This document shows positions 6,157 to 12,444 of a stretch of DNA of 12,580 nucleotides, piece after piece. The translations under genes and the position numbers were made by a program. Position 1 is the stretch's first letter. Each line of letters opens with the position of its first letter. Below the pieces are notes generated by a model. The model was not told the origin of the DNA, made no database searches, and saw only the letters and a program-made list of their open reading frames with translations. Source of the DNA: Candidatus Delongbacteria bacterium (GTDB lineage: Bacteria > CAIWAD01 > BS150m-G50); NCBI GenBank assembly GCA_016784425.1, contig JADHUQ010000056.1:1-12580 (forward strand), in the 5' to 3' direction.

Positions 6157-6723
6157 TTAATTCTCCTGTTCTTTCCGCTTGATGAACGGCATTCCCAGCA
6201 GCTTGAGCAGCGCGTAGGACTCTCGGTCGCTTTTGGCCGTGGTAACAATCGAGATGTCCAGGCCGTGCATTTTTTCCACCTTGTCATAATCGATCTCGGT
6301 GAAAATCACCTGCTCTTTGACGCCGAAAGAGTAATTCCCTCGACCGTCAAAAGATTTGTCCGGCAAGCCGCGGAAATCACGGATACGGGGAATATAAACC
6401 GAGACCAGTCGGTTCATGAACTCCCACATAGTGTCGCCTCGCAATGTGACCGAAAGACCAACCGCCATACCGGCACGCAGCTTGAAGTTCGAGATCGCTC
6501 TGCGCGCTTTGTTAATGACCGGTTTGCGACCCGAGATCATCATCAACTCATTGACATAGGAGTCGAGCAGCTTCTGATTCTCGTGCAACTCGCCATCACC
6601 AATATTGATGACGATTTTGTCGAGTTTCGGTACCTGCATGATGTTCTTGTATTCCAACTCCTTGGTCAGACTGGGAACAACATGCTCAAAATAGAAATCC
6701 TTCAACTGGACCTTCACACCCAT
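6157..6723 (-). CDS. rplE: 50S ribosomal protein L5
   Basis: L5 binds 5S rRNA and contacts the P-site tRNA at the central protuberance. The chosen product is 188 residues, beginning MGVKVQLKDFYFEHVVPSLT. Diagnostic parts are VPKLDKIVINIGDGE, the SGRKPVINKARRAISNFKLR region, GMAVGLSVTLRGDTMWEFMN, and the C-terminal DISIVTTAKSDRESYALLKL with GMPF. Three candidate start codons stand in a row: TTG 6727-6729, ATG 6724-6726 and ATG 6721-6723. The GAGG just upstream gives 0, 3 and 6 nt spacing respectively, so the last ATG is preferred. The difference is two residues at most. It lies about 10 nt from the rplX stop and abuts rpsN. Confidence 0.96.
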   Translation of the reverse strand: MGVKVQLKDFYFEHVVPSLTKELEYKNIMQVPKLDKIVINIGDGELHENQKLLDSYVNELMMISGRKPVINKARRAISNFKLRAGMAVGLSVTLRGDTMWEFMNRLVSVYIPRIRDFRGLPDKSFDGRGNYSFGVKEQVIFTEIDYDKVEKMHGLDISIVTTAKSDRESYALLKLLGMPFIKRKEQEN

Positions 6724-6733
6724 CATCAACCTC

Positions 6734-7042
6734 TTATATCACTTCGTTGCAAGTCTTGCAAAAGCGGACCCGCTTGCCATCATTCAAAATCCTGACACCG
6801 GTACGTGACGGTTTGCTGCATTTGGGGCAAACCAGCTTGACATTGGAGATGTCGATTGGCATCTCTTTATCCAGAATCCCACCGCTTTGCATTTTGGGAT
6901 TCGGTTTGGTATGACGCTTGGCCAGGGCAACACCCTCGACCAGCACCCGTTTTTTCTCGGTTATCACCCGTAGTACTTTTCCGGTTGTTCCCTTGAACTT
7001 GCCAGCCAGTACCTGCACTTTATCATCTTTACGAATGCGCAT
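6734..7042 (-). CDS. rplX: 50S ribosomal protein L24, cysteine-bearing form
   Basis: L24 is an assembly-initiating protein that binds the 5' domain of 23S rRNA near the exit tunnel. The 102 residues start with a KOW-type beta barrel (MRIRKDDKVQVLAGKFKGTT, then GKVLRVITEKKRVLVEGV), followed by KRHTKPNPKMQSGGILDKEM and PIDISNVKLV. The C-terminal part has CPKC (Cys72, Cys75) and CKTC (Cys95, Cys98), a likely zinc ribbon seen in the C+ form of this family and absent from E. coli L24. ATG at 7040-7042 follows GAGGAAAGAAA. The 27-nt gap to rplN is the second longest in the run; I see no distinct structure in it. Confidence 0.97.
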   Translation of the reverse strand: MRIRKDDKVQVLAGKFKGTTGKVLRVITEKKRVLVEGVALAKRHTKPNPKMQSGGILDKEMPIDISNVKLVCPKCSKPSRTGVRILNDGKRVRFCKTCNEVI

Positions 7043-7069
7043 TTTCTTTCCTCACTAATCCTGCTGCGA

Positions 7070-7438
7070 CTACAATACTTCCGGAGCCAGGGAAACAATC
7101 TTCATAAATTTCCGCTCACGGAGTTCGCGAGCAACAGGGCCGAAAATACGTGTACCCTGAGGTTCACCTTTCTCGTCGATAATCACAGCGGCATTTTCAC
7201 CGAATCGGATATAGGAACCATCACGTCGCCGCAACTCCTTGCGGGTGCGGACGACAACCGCCCGTACCACGGTCCCTTTCTTAATCTGACCGCTGGGTAT
7301 GGCGCGCTTGACGCTGGCAACAATGATATCACCTACACTGGCGTACCGCCGCCGGGTGCCACCGAGAATACGGAAGCAGTTGATTACTTTCGCACCGGTA
7401 TTGTCTGCAACAATTAGTCTCGTGTTTTCCTGGATCAT
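7070..7438 (-). CDS. rplN: 50S ribosomal protein L14
   Basis: L14 forms part of the 50S interface with the 30S subunit and is one of the most conserved ribosomal proteins. With the start at 7436-7438 the product is 122 residues, exactly the family length, beginning MIQENTRLIVADNTGAKVIN and containing CFRILGGTRRRYASVGDIIV, ASVKRAIPSGQIKKGTVVRA, RFGENAAVIID and IFGPVARELRERKFMKIVSL. The frame is open 15 codons further upstream, into rpsQ, but that extension has no homology to L14. The ribosome binding site AGGTGG, overlapping the rpsQ TAG, precedes the chosen ATG. The gap to rpsQ is 8 nt. Confidence 0.98.
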   Translation of the reverse strand: MIQENTRLIVADNTGAKVINCFRILGGTRRRYASVGDIIVASVKRAIPSGQIKKGTVVRAVVVRTRKELRRRDGSYIRFGENAAVIIDEKGEPQGTRIFGPVARELRERKFMKIVSLAPEVL

Positions 7439-7446
7439 GATGCCAC

Positions 7447-7722
7447 CTATTTCGCTCTTGTGAGTACGTCCATGACAACCCACCTTTTGTGGCGGCTCAA
7501 CGGACGTGTCTCCATTATCTTTACTGTATCACCCACCTGCAGGATGTCGAAATTTCCCGGATCGTGTGCCATATACTTCTTGGTGGACTTGTAGTACTTC
7601 TGGTAAACCGGGTGTTTAACCTTGCGTACAACCACAACGACAACTGTCTTTTCCATGCCGTTACTGACAACCTGTCCGACACGCACTTTGCGGTTATGCT
7701 TGCTGATGGTAGCTTCAGCCAT
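7447..7722 (-). CDS. rpsQ: 30S ribosomal protein S17
   Basis: S17 is an OB-fold protein that binds 16S rRNA early in assembly. The 91-residue product contains KVRVGQVVSNGMEKTVVVVV, RKVKHPVYQKYYKSTKKYMA, then HDPGNFDILQVGDTVKIMET and RPLSRHKRWVV. The order and the M-E-K-T-V and H-P-x-Y elements are diagnostic. The ATG overlaps the last base of the rpmC stop codon (TAATG), so translation is coupled. AAAGGCGAAATA upstream provides a modest binding site. Length is slightly above the E. coli protein (84) through short additions at both ends. Confidence 0.97.
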   Translation of the reverse strand: MAEATISKHNRKVRVGQVVSNGMEKTVVVVVVRKVKHPVYQKYYKSTKKYMAHDPGNFDILQVGDTVKIMETRPLSRHKRWVVMDVLTRAK

Positions 7723-7928
7723 TATTTCGCCTTTCTGATATTCAACTCGTACTCCCGCAGGATGGTAGTAATCCGGGCCAGGTCGCGACGGGCTGACCTC
7801 AATTTGGAAGTATTATCAAGGGAGTGAGTTCCATGCCGGTAGCGCAGCTCCTGGACCTCTTTCTCCAGTTCCATCAGCCTGGACTGCATTTCTTCGAGGC
7901 TGAGTTCTTTCAGATCACTGGCTTTCAT
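7722..7928 (-). CDS. rpmC: 50S ribosomal protein L29
   Basis: L29 is a helical hairpin protein next to the exit tunnel, close to L23 where trigger factor and the signal recognition particle dock. The 68-residue product MKASDLKELSLEEMQSRLME continues with LEKEVQELRYRHGTHSLDNT and the diagnostic LRSARRDLARITTILREYEL. The two predicted helices fit the known fold. It lies 3 nt after rplP and overlaps rpsQ by one base. The GAGG about 8 nt upstream is inside the rplP end. The RYRHGTH segment replaces the more common NLRFQxATGQ wording but keeps length and spacing. Confidence 0.96.
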   Translation of the reverse strand: MKASDLKELSLEEMQSRLMELEKEVQELRYRHGTHSLDNTSKLRSARRDLARITTILREYELNIRKAK

Positions 7929-7931
7929 CGG

Positions 7932-8351
7932 TTATACCTCGTAATAGTCGCGCTGAACGAACTTGGTTTTGATCGGCAGCTTGTGGGAGGCCAGCTCCAT
8001 GGCGCGGCGTGCAACGTTGGCGTCGACACCCTCTACCTCAAACATCACTCTGCCAGGCTTGACCACGGCAATCCAGTATTCAGGGGCCCCTTTTCCCTTA
8101 CCCATCCGTACTTCCAGCGGTTTCTTGCTGACCGGCTTGTCGGGGAATATTCGAATCCAGACCTTGCCGCCACGCTTCATATGACGGGTGATAGCGATAC
8201 GGGCCGCTTCAATCTGACGCGAGGTGATCCAGGCCGGCTGCATTGCCTTCAGGCCGAATTCACCGAAATCCACGCTGTTTCCGCGTTGGGCTTTGCCCTT
8301 CATGCGACCGCGTTGCTGTTTGCGGCGTTTTACCCGCTTTGGCATTAACAT
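7932..8351 (-). CDS. rplP: 50S ribosomal protein L16
   Basis: L16 lies near the A-site tRNA elbow of the 50S subunit, is added late and is required for peptidyl transferase activity. The 139 residues open MLMPKRVKRRKQQRGRMKGK and hold GEFGLKAMQPAWITSRQIEA, ARIAITRHMKRGGKVWIRIF, PDKPVSKKPLEVRMGKGKGA and LPIKTKFV. Arg82 in VRMGKGKG corresponds to the arginine that is hydroxylated in E. coli; whether that happens here is unknown. The ATG at 8349-8351 lies 12 nt after the rpsC stop, with AAGGAAG upstream; a second ATG two codons on is less well placed. Length is typical of the family. Confidence 0.98.
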   Translation of the reverse strand: MLMPKRVKRRKQQRGRMKGKAQRGNSVDFGEFGLKAMQPAWITSRQIEAARIAITRHMKRGGKVWIRIFPDKPVSKKPLEVRMGKGKGAPEYWIAVVKPGRVMFEVEGVDANVARRAMELASHKLPIKTKFVQRDYYEV

Positions 8352-8363
8352 GATGGAGCTTCC

Positions 8364-9023
8364 TTATTTCTTCCGGGTCTTCTTGTAATCGATACCAAAC
8401 TTCTCACCCCTGTAAACCCAGACCTTGACCCCGATAACACCATAGGTTGTCCGTGCCAGGCCAATCGCGTAATCGATGTCGGCCCGCAGGGTATGTAACG
8501 GAACGCGACCCTCTTTGTATGATTCAACCCGCGACATGTCTGCACCACCGAGCCGACCACTGCATCTGACTTTAACACCTTCTGCCCCGGCCCGCATAGT
8601 GTTGGCGATCGCCTTTTTCATCGCCCGCCGGAAAGAAATCTTCCCTTCCAGCTGCCGTGCGATGTTATTGGCCACCAGTTGTGCTTCCAGGTCCGGTTTC
8701 TTGATCTCAAAGACGTTGACGTTCACATCTTTTTTATAACGGTACTTCAGCTCAGCTTTTAGGGTGTCCACTTCCTTCCCTTTAGGGCCGATCACCTGAC
8801 CGGGACGGGCGGTGTGGATAGTCAGAACGATAGCTTTAGGATGACGCTCGATCTCAATGGTGGCGATCGCAGCGTTGGCCGTCTTGGGTCGGGCCATGAT
8901 ATAATTGCGGATATCCTCATCCTCTTTCAGCTTCTCAGCAAAATTTCTCTCATCAAACCAGCTGGATATCCAGGTGCGATTGATGCCCAGACGTAAACCG
9001 ATAGGATTGGTTTTCTGACCCAA
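8364..9023 (-). CDS. rpsC: 30S ribosomal protein S3
   Basis: S3 forms part of the mRNA entry tunnel in the 30S head and contributes to mRNA unwinding. The 219-residue product begins MGQKTNPIGLRLGINRTWIS. It carries a KH domain at about 40-108 with the GPKG loop at 79-82, then FRRAMKKAIANTMRAGAEGV (basic residues of the entry-tunnel helicase surface at 132-137) and SGRLGGADMSRVESYKEGRV and GVIGVKVWVYRGE. The start is TTG at 9021-9023, directly after the rplV stop (TAATTG), with AGGAGG at 9029-9034, 5 nt upstream. MGQKTNPIG is the canonical S3 beginning, and no ATG or GTG could give it. Slightly shorter than the E. coli protein (233) at the C-terminus. Confidence 0.98.
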   Translation of the reverse strand: MGQKTNPIGLRLGINRTWISSWFDERNFAEKLKEDEDIRNYIMARPKTANAAIATIEIERHPKAIVLTIHTARPGQVIGPKGKEVDTLKAELKYRYKKDVNVNVFEIKKPDLEAQLVANNIARQLEGKISFRRAMKKAIANTMRAGAEGVKVRCSGRLGGADMSRVESYKEGRVPLHTLRADIDYAIGLARTTYGVIGVKVWVYRGEKFGIDYKKTRKK

Positions 9024-9422
9024 TTAGTCCTCCTTTTTCTCTGTCTGGACCGGTACTTCGACCGCAGTGGCCTCTCCCTGTTCGCCAATCACTAAAGTCA
9101 CATGGCTGGAGCGTTTCAGAATCCTCGAAGCACGTCCCTGTGCCCTGGGGCGGAAACGCTTCATGGTCGGTCCTTCATCCACACAGAGGTGCTTGACAAC
9201 CAGATCATCGACATTGGCACCCTCGTTGCCCTCGAGGTTTGTAAAGTTGGCAACAGCAGATTTCAACAGCTTCTCCAACGGTTTGGCAGCAAACCGGGGT
9301 GTAAAGCGCAATGTTACCAGCGCAGTGTTAACCTGCTGACCACGCACCATATCAGCGACCAGTCGCACCTTGCGGGGCGACATGTGCAGGAAACGAAGTT
9401 TTGCAGTGGCATCCAAAGACAT
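9024..9422 (-). CDS. rplV: 50S ribosomal protein L22
   Basis: L22 has a globular domain on the 50S surface and a long beta-hairpin lining the exit tunnel, where macrolide-resistance changes occur in other bacteria. With the ATG at 9420-9422 the product is 132 residues: MSLDATAKLRFLHMSPRKVR, LVADMVRGQQVNTALVTLRF, KLLKSAVANFTNLEG, then the tunnel hairpin GPTMKRFRPRAQGRASRILK and RSSHVTLVIGE. A TTG four codons upstream (9432-9434) is in frame, but it overlaps the binding site; GGAG lies 6 nt before the ATG, which favours the ATG. The hairpin looks intact. C-terminal residues after VIGE are acidic/basic and variable. It starts 14 nt after rpsS. Confidence 0.97.
   Translation of the reverse strand: MSLDATAKLRFLHMSPRKVRLVADMVRGQQVNTALVTLRFTPRFAAKPLEKLLKSAVANFTNLEGNEGANVDDLVVKHLCVDEGPTMKRFRPRAQGRASRILKRSSHVTLVIGEQGEATAVEVPVQTEKKED
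9029..9034 (-). promoter_or_regulatory. Ribosome binding site deciding the TTG start of rpsC
   Basis: Minus-strand AGGAGG inside the end of rplV, 5 nt before TTG at 9021-9023. The rplV stop codon lies in the spacer, so termination and restart occur at the same spot. Confidence 0.85.
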
Positions 9423-9436
9423 GAACAGCTCCAATC

Positions 9437-9712
9437 TTAAGCGGACTTATCGCCTCTTTTCCTGTGACCATAGAAAGTCCGTGTCGGTGAGAACTCACCC
9501 AGTTTATGACCCACCATGTTTTCGGTGACAAATACCGGGAAGAACTTACGTCCGTTATGAACCGCCAGGGTCAGACCGACAAAATCAGGTGTAATTACGG
9601 AACGGCGCGACCAGGTCTGGATGACGCGACGCTCTCCGCTCTCCTGCATTTTCAGGACTTTTTTCAACAGGTGGTCGTCAATGAACGGCCCTTTTTTCAC
9701 AGATCTCGGCAT
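9437..9712 (-). CDS. rpsS: 30S ribosomal protein S19
   Basis: S19 forms a complex with S13 in the 30S head and contacts the 50S bridge. The 91-residue product starts MPRSVKKGPFIDDHLLKKVL and has ESGERRVIQTWSRRSVITPD, FVGLTLAVHNGRKFFPVFVT and ENMVGHKLGEFSPTRTFYGH, all diagnostic. The frame is open for another 47 codons upstream into rplB, but that stretch is rplB read in another frame; the MPRSVKKGPF start and the AGGAAATC just before it decide for 9710-9712. It lies 10 nt after rplB. Identity is certain. Confidence 0.98.
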   Translation of the reverse strand: MPRSVKKGPFIDDHLLKKVLKMQESGERRVIQTWSRRSVITPDFVGLTLAVHNGRKFFPVFVTENMVGHKLGEFSPTRTFYGHRKRGDKSA

Positions 9713-9722
9713 GATTTCCTCG

Positions 9723-10550
9723 TTACTTCTTGCGTCGTTTGACGATAAATCGATCTGACGGTTTGTTCTTTTTACGTGTTTTGTAACCCTTGGACAACTG
9801 CCCCCAGGGGGAACAGGGATGACGTCCACCGGAGGAGCGGCCTTCACCACCACCCATAGGGTGATCGACCGGATTCATGGCGACACCGCGAACTTTCGGA
9901 CGACGGCCCCGCCAGCGGGAAGCACCCGCCTTACCCAACACGATATTCTGATGATCGAGATTGCCGATCTGACCCAATGTGGCCCGGCATTCAGCCAGGA
10001 TACGCCGCATCTCACCGGAGGGCATTCTCAGGGTAACATACTTGCCTTCCTTGGCCATTACCTGAGCAGCGCTACCGGCAGAACGGGCAATCTGCCCACC
10101 TTTACCGATCTTCATCTCGATGTTATGTACAACTTCACCCAGAGGTATATTCTTGAGTGGCATGGTGTTGCCGTATTTCAACTCGACAGTTTCACCAGAC
10201 TGCACGGTGTCACCGACCTCCAGGCCAACCGGGGCCAGGATGTAGCGTTTTTCGCCGTCGATATAATGCAGCAGTGCAATGTTGGCCGTACGGTTGGGGT
10301 CGTATTCGAGACTGTGCACAATGGCGGGGATATTGTCTTTTTGCCGTTTAAAATCAATGATACGATAACGACGTTTGTGACCACCGCCGGAGTGACGTTT
10401 TGTGATGCGACCATTGTTGTTGCGACCACCCGTTTTCGGTAACGGCGCCAGCAAAGACTTCTCCGGATCTACCTTGGAAAGTCCGGCGAAATCGAGGCCG
10501 ATTTTGAACCGTTGTGTCGGGGTTCTGGGTCGATATGTCTTCAAAGGCAT
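9723..10550 (-). CDS. rplB: 50S ribosomal protein L2
   Basis: L2 is a highly conserved 50S protein needed for subunit joining and peptidyl transferase activity. The 275 residues contain the OB-type and SH3-type RNA-binding domains with GRITKRHSGGGHKRRYRIID at about 47-66, RTANIALLHYIDGEKRYILA, MPLKNIPLGEVVHNIEMKIG and ARSAGSAAQVMAKEGKYVTL. The C-terminal extension carries GVAMNPVDHPMGGGEGRSSG. The histidine equivalent to E. coli His229 (in VDHP) is kept, whereas the next conserved histidine is Met (HPMGGGEG). The ATG at 10548-10550 is preceded by AAGGAG, which overlaps the rplW stop, with about 6 nt spacing. The gap to rplW is 10 nt. Confidence 0.98.
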   Translation of the reverse strand: MPLKTYRPRTPTQRFKIGLDFAGLSKVDPEKSLLAPLPKTGGRNNNGRITKRHSGGGHKRRYRIIDFKRQKDNIPAIVHSLEYDPNRTANIALLHYIDGEKRYILAPVGLEVGDTVQSGETVELKYGNTMPLKNIPLGEVVHNIEMKIGKGGQIARSAGSAAQVMAKEGKYVTLRMPSGEMRRILAECRATLGQIGNLDHQNIVLGKAGASRWRGRRPKVRGVAMNPVDHPMGGGEGRSSGGRHPCSPWGQLSKGYKTRKKNKPSDRFIVKRRKK

Positions 10551-10560
10551 GGAAAACTCC

Positions 10561-10851
10561 TTACAGACCTTCTACGATTTCGATTTCGTCACCCTTCTGC
10601 AGGGATACTATCGCCTTCTTCCAGGCGGCGCGACGGCCTTCGAAACGTCCCTGTCTCTTCAGCTTGCCGCTGTAATTCATAGTGTTGACGGCGGAAACCC
10701 GCACTTTGAAACGCTCTTCGACTGCTCGCTTGATCTCGATCTTGTTGGCGCTCCGCTCAACCACGAAGGCGTACTTGTTCTCGGTCTCTTTGTAACCGAC
10801 CATTTTCTCCGTCAACAGCGGCTTGATGAGGATGCTCTTTTTGCTGGTCAT
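10561..10851 (-). CDS. rplW: 50S ribosomal protein L23
   Basis: L23 surrounds the polypeptide exit of the 50S subunit and is the docking point for trigger factor and the signal recognition particle. The 96-residue product shows ILIKPLLTEKMVGYKETENK, YAFVVERSANKIEIKRAVEE, FKVRVSAVNTMNYSGKLKR and WKKAIVSLQKGDEIEIVEG, the usual order for bacterial L23, with the flexible loop at about 60-75 (KLKRQGRFEGRRAAWKK). The ATG overlaps the rplD stop by 4 nt (ATGA) with GAGG about 10 nt upstream, so translation is coupled to rplD. Length is typical. Confidence 0.97.
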   Translation of the reverse strand: MTSKKSILIKPLLTEKMVGYKETENKYAFVVERSANKIEIKRAVEERFKVRVSAVNTMNYSGKLKRQGRFEGRRAAWKKAIVSLQKGDEIEIVEGL

Positions 10852-11477
10852 TTCTTCAATCCCTCAATTAAGGTCTCCACCGCTGATTTCTGGATGAAGA
10901 TCACTTCGCTGTTGGCCAGGTCACGCACCGACGGCATCATTACCTGCATCAGCTGGAATTTGTAAATATTCCGCGCTGAGAGATAGAGGTTGCTGTCGTT
11001 GGTCGGGGTGAGAAACAGAACCCGCTTGCCGGTGGCTTCAAAGTTCTCGGCAAAAGCCACCATCTCTTTGGTGCGTGGCGCTTCCAGGGTGAAATCCTCC
11101 ACAACCCGCAGGTTTCCTTCCTGCAGTCTGATGCTGTAAGCAGTACGCCGTGCCAGCCGTTTGACTTTGCGATTGATTACTTTTTCGTGAACCCTTGGTT
11201 CCGGACCGAAGATGGTACCTCCACCCCGCCACAACGGGGAACGGATCGTACCGGCCCGGGCAACCCCACGCCCCTTCTGGCGCCAGGGTTTGCGTCCACC
11301 ACCGCGGGTCATGCTGCGGGTCTTGCTGCTGCTGTTGCCCTGGCGACGGGCGGTTTCCTCCGCGACCACACTCTCGTGGATGACGTGTTGCGCAGGTTCG
11401 GTGGGGAACAGTTCATCCGGCAAAGTGACTATTTCACCAGATTCAGTTCCGTCGCGCTTGTAAACTTTCAGTTCCAT
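10848..11477 (-). CDS. rplD: 50S ribosomal protein L4
   Basis: L4 binds 23S rRNA and sends a long loop into the exit tunnel opposite L22; in E. coli it also shuts down its own S10 operon through an mRNA leader. The 209 residues have MELKVYKRDGTESGEIVTLP, the tunnel loop TRSMTRGGGRKPWRQKGRGV at about 53-72 followed by ARAGTIRSPLWRGGGTIFGP, then KVKRLARRTAYSIRL and the globular C-terminal half (VVEDF, TKEMVAF, KRVLFLTP, SARNIYKF). The ATG follows AGGTGA and is 8 nt after the rplC stop. The upstream tuf-rpsJ spacing of 17 nt leaves no room for an E. coli-type L4-responsive leader directly before rpsJ. Confidence 0.97.
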   Translation of the reverse strand: MELKVYKRDGTESGEIVTLPDELFPTEPAQHVIHESVVAEETARRQGNSSSKTRSMTRGGGRKPWRQKGRGVARAGTIRSPLWRGGGTIFGPEPRVHEKVINRKVKRLARRTAYSIRLQEGNLRVVEDFTLEAPRTKEMVAFAENFEATGKRVLFLTPTNDSNLYLSARNIYKFQLMQVMMPSVRDLANSEVIFIQKSAVETLIEGLKK

Positions 11478-11485
11478 CTATTCAC

Positions 11486-12103
11486 CTATTTGCGAATTTC
11501 TACCAGCCCTTTGTTCGGACCGGGAATTGAACCCTTGACGAAAATGTGGTTTTTTTCCGCATCGACATGGATGATTTCGACACTCGGCATCGTAACGCGC
11601 TGGTGTCCCATATGACCGGGCATCCTTTTACCGGGCCATACCCGGGAGGGATCAGAGGAGGCGCCGATCGAACCAGCACCACGGAACGACTCATGCACAC
11701 CGTGCGAAGACATGAATCCGTGAAAACCGTGCCGTTTCATCACCCCGGCAAAGCCGCGACCTTTGGAGACACCGCTTACCTGGACCCAGTCGCCGGGTGC
11801 GAAATGACCGGCATTGATCTCTTTGCCCAGGGTCAGCTCTTCCAGCGATAAATCTCTGAACTCACACAAATAGCGCAGGTTCGAGGTGCCGGCTTTTTTG
11901 AAATGACCCTTGCGGGGGCGTTTTACCAACTTGGCGCGGATTTCCCCGAACCCGATCTGGACGGCATCGTATCCATCCGTCTCGCTGGTCTTTATTTGAG
12001 TCACATAGCATGGGCCCGCTTCAATCAGGGTGACCGGTATTGCGATACCATTCTCCCGATGAATCGTAGTCATGCCGACTTTTTTACCCAGTATTCCAAT
12101 CAT
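11486..12103 (-). CDS. rplC: 50S ribosomal protein L3
   Basis: L3 is one of the first proteins to bind 23S rRNA and reaches close to the peptidyl transferase centre. With the ATG at 12101-12103 the product is 205 residues, starting MIGILGKKVGMTTIHRENGI, the family start. Further markers are GPCYVTQIKTSETDGYDAVQ, GFGEIRAKLVKRPRKGHFKK, KGRGFAGVMKRHGFHG, SHGVHESFRGAGSIGASSDP, the extension tip GKRMPGHMGHQRVT, and GSIPGPNKGLVEIRK. A start five codons upstream is in frame but lies against rpsJ; GGAG with about 6 nt spacing supports the chosen ATG. The glutamine methylated by PrmB in E. coli L3 is His here. Confidence 0.97.
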   Translation of the reverse strand: MIGILGKKVGMTTIHRENGIAIPVTLIEAGPCYVTQIKTSETDGYDAVQIGFGEIRAKLVKRPRKGHFKKAGTSNLRYLCEFRDLSLEELTLGKEINAGHFAPGDWVQVSGVSKGRGFAGVMKRHGFHGFMSSHGVHESFRGAGSIGASSDPSRVWPGKRMPGHMGHQRVTMPSVEIIHVDAEKNHIFVKGSIPGPNKGLVEIRK

Positions 12104-12118
12104 CAGTGACTCCAACAC

Positions 12119-12427
12119 TTACGATTTTATTTCGATGTCAACTCCGGCCGGGAGTTCCAATTTCATCAAGGCATCGATTGTCTTGTTTGTGGAATTGAGA
12201 ATATCAATCAACCGGTGATGGATGCGGGTCTCGAATTGCTCGCGTGACTTTTTGTCAACATGCGGCGAGCGGTTCACCGTATAAACTGATCTCCTCGTAG
12301 GCAGCGGGATGGGACCGGAAACCATGGCGCCCGTTTCGCGGGTCGTCTTGACTATTTTTGCGGTCGACATATCAATCAGGTTGTGATCGTACGATTTCAA
12401 TCTGATCCGGATGTTTTGTATGGCCAC
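12119..12427 (-). CDS. rpsJ: 30S ribosomal protein S10
   Basis: S10 lies in the 30S head with S3 and S14; outside the ribosome the same protein acts as NusE in antitermination complexes with NusB. The 102-residue product shows IRIRLKSYDHNLIDMSTAKI, VKTTRETGAMVSGPIPLPTR, SVYTVNRSPHVDKKSREQFE and NKTIDALMKLELPAGVDIEI. The long loop with SPHVDKKSREQFE and the LELPAGVDIEI end are diagnostic. The start codon is GTG at 12425-12427, with AAGGAG at 12434-12439 placed 6 nt upstream; no ATG would give the full protein. It begins only 17 nt after the tuf stop, which suggests co-transcription. Confidence 0.98.
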   Translation of the reverse strand: MAIQNIRIRLKSYDHNLIDMSTAKIVKTTRETGAMVSGPIPLPTRRSVYTVNRSPHVDKKSREQFETRIHHRLIDILNSTNKTIDALMKLELPAGVDIEIKS

Positions 12428-12433
12428 CCTTTT

Positions 12434-12439
12434 CTCCTT
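12434..12439 (-). promoter_or_regulatory. Ribosome binding site deciding the GTG start of rpsJ
   Basis: Minus-strand AAGGAG between tuf and rpsJ, 6 nt before GTG at 12425-12427. It fixes the GTG start, since the conserved S10 beginning follows at once. Confidence 0.85.
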
Positions 12440-12444
12440 AAACC

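Noticed and set aside
6700..6760. E. coli-type S8 repressor target at the rplX-rplE junction
   Set aside because: I could not draw a helix-21-like structure around the rplE start, and the spacer is very short. It is not excluded, but there is no support.
6082..6795. 237-codon plus-strand frame opposite rpsN and rplE
   Set aside because: It is antisense to two certain ribosomal protein genes, and its translation resembles no family I know.
7439..7483. 15-residue N-terminal extension of L14
   Set aside because: It overlaps rpsQ and has no counterpart in L14; the 122-residue form is the family length.
9713..9853. 47-residue N-terminal extension of S19
   Set aside because: The upstream part is rplB sequence in another frame; the MPRSVKKGPF start and its binding site match all S19 proteins.
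9819..10442. 207-codon plus-strand frame opposite rplB
   Set aside because: Antisense shadow of a highly conserved gene; low-complexity T/G/H-rich translation without any domain.
11319..11345. GCA/CTG-like triplet run inside rplD as a microsatellite
   Set aside because: It is only a few units long and encodes serines and neighbouring residues in the tunnel loop region of L4 in the normal frame; ordinary coding sequence.
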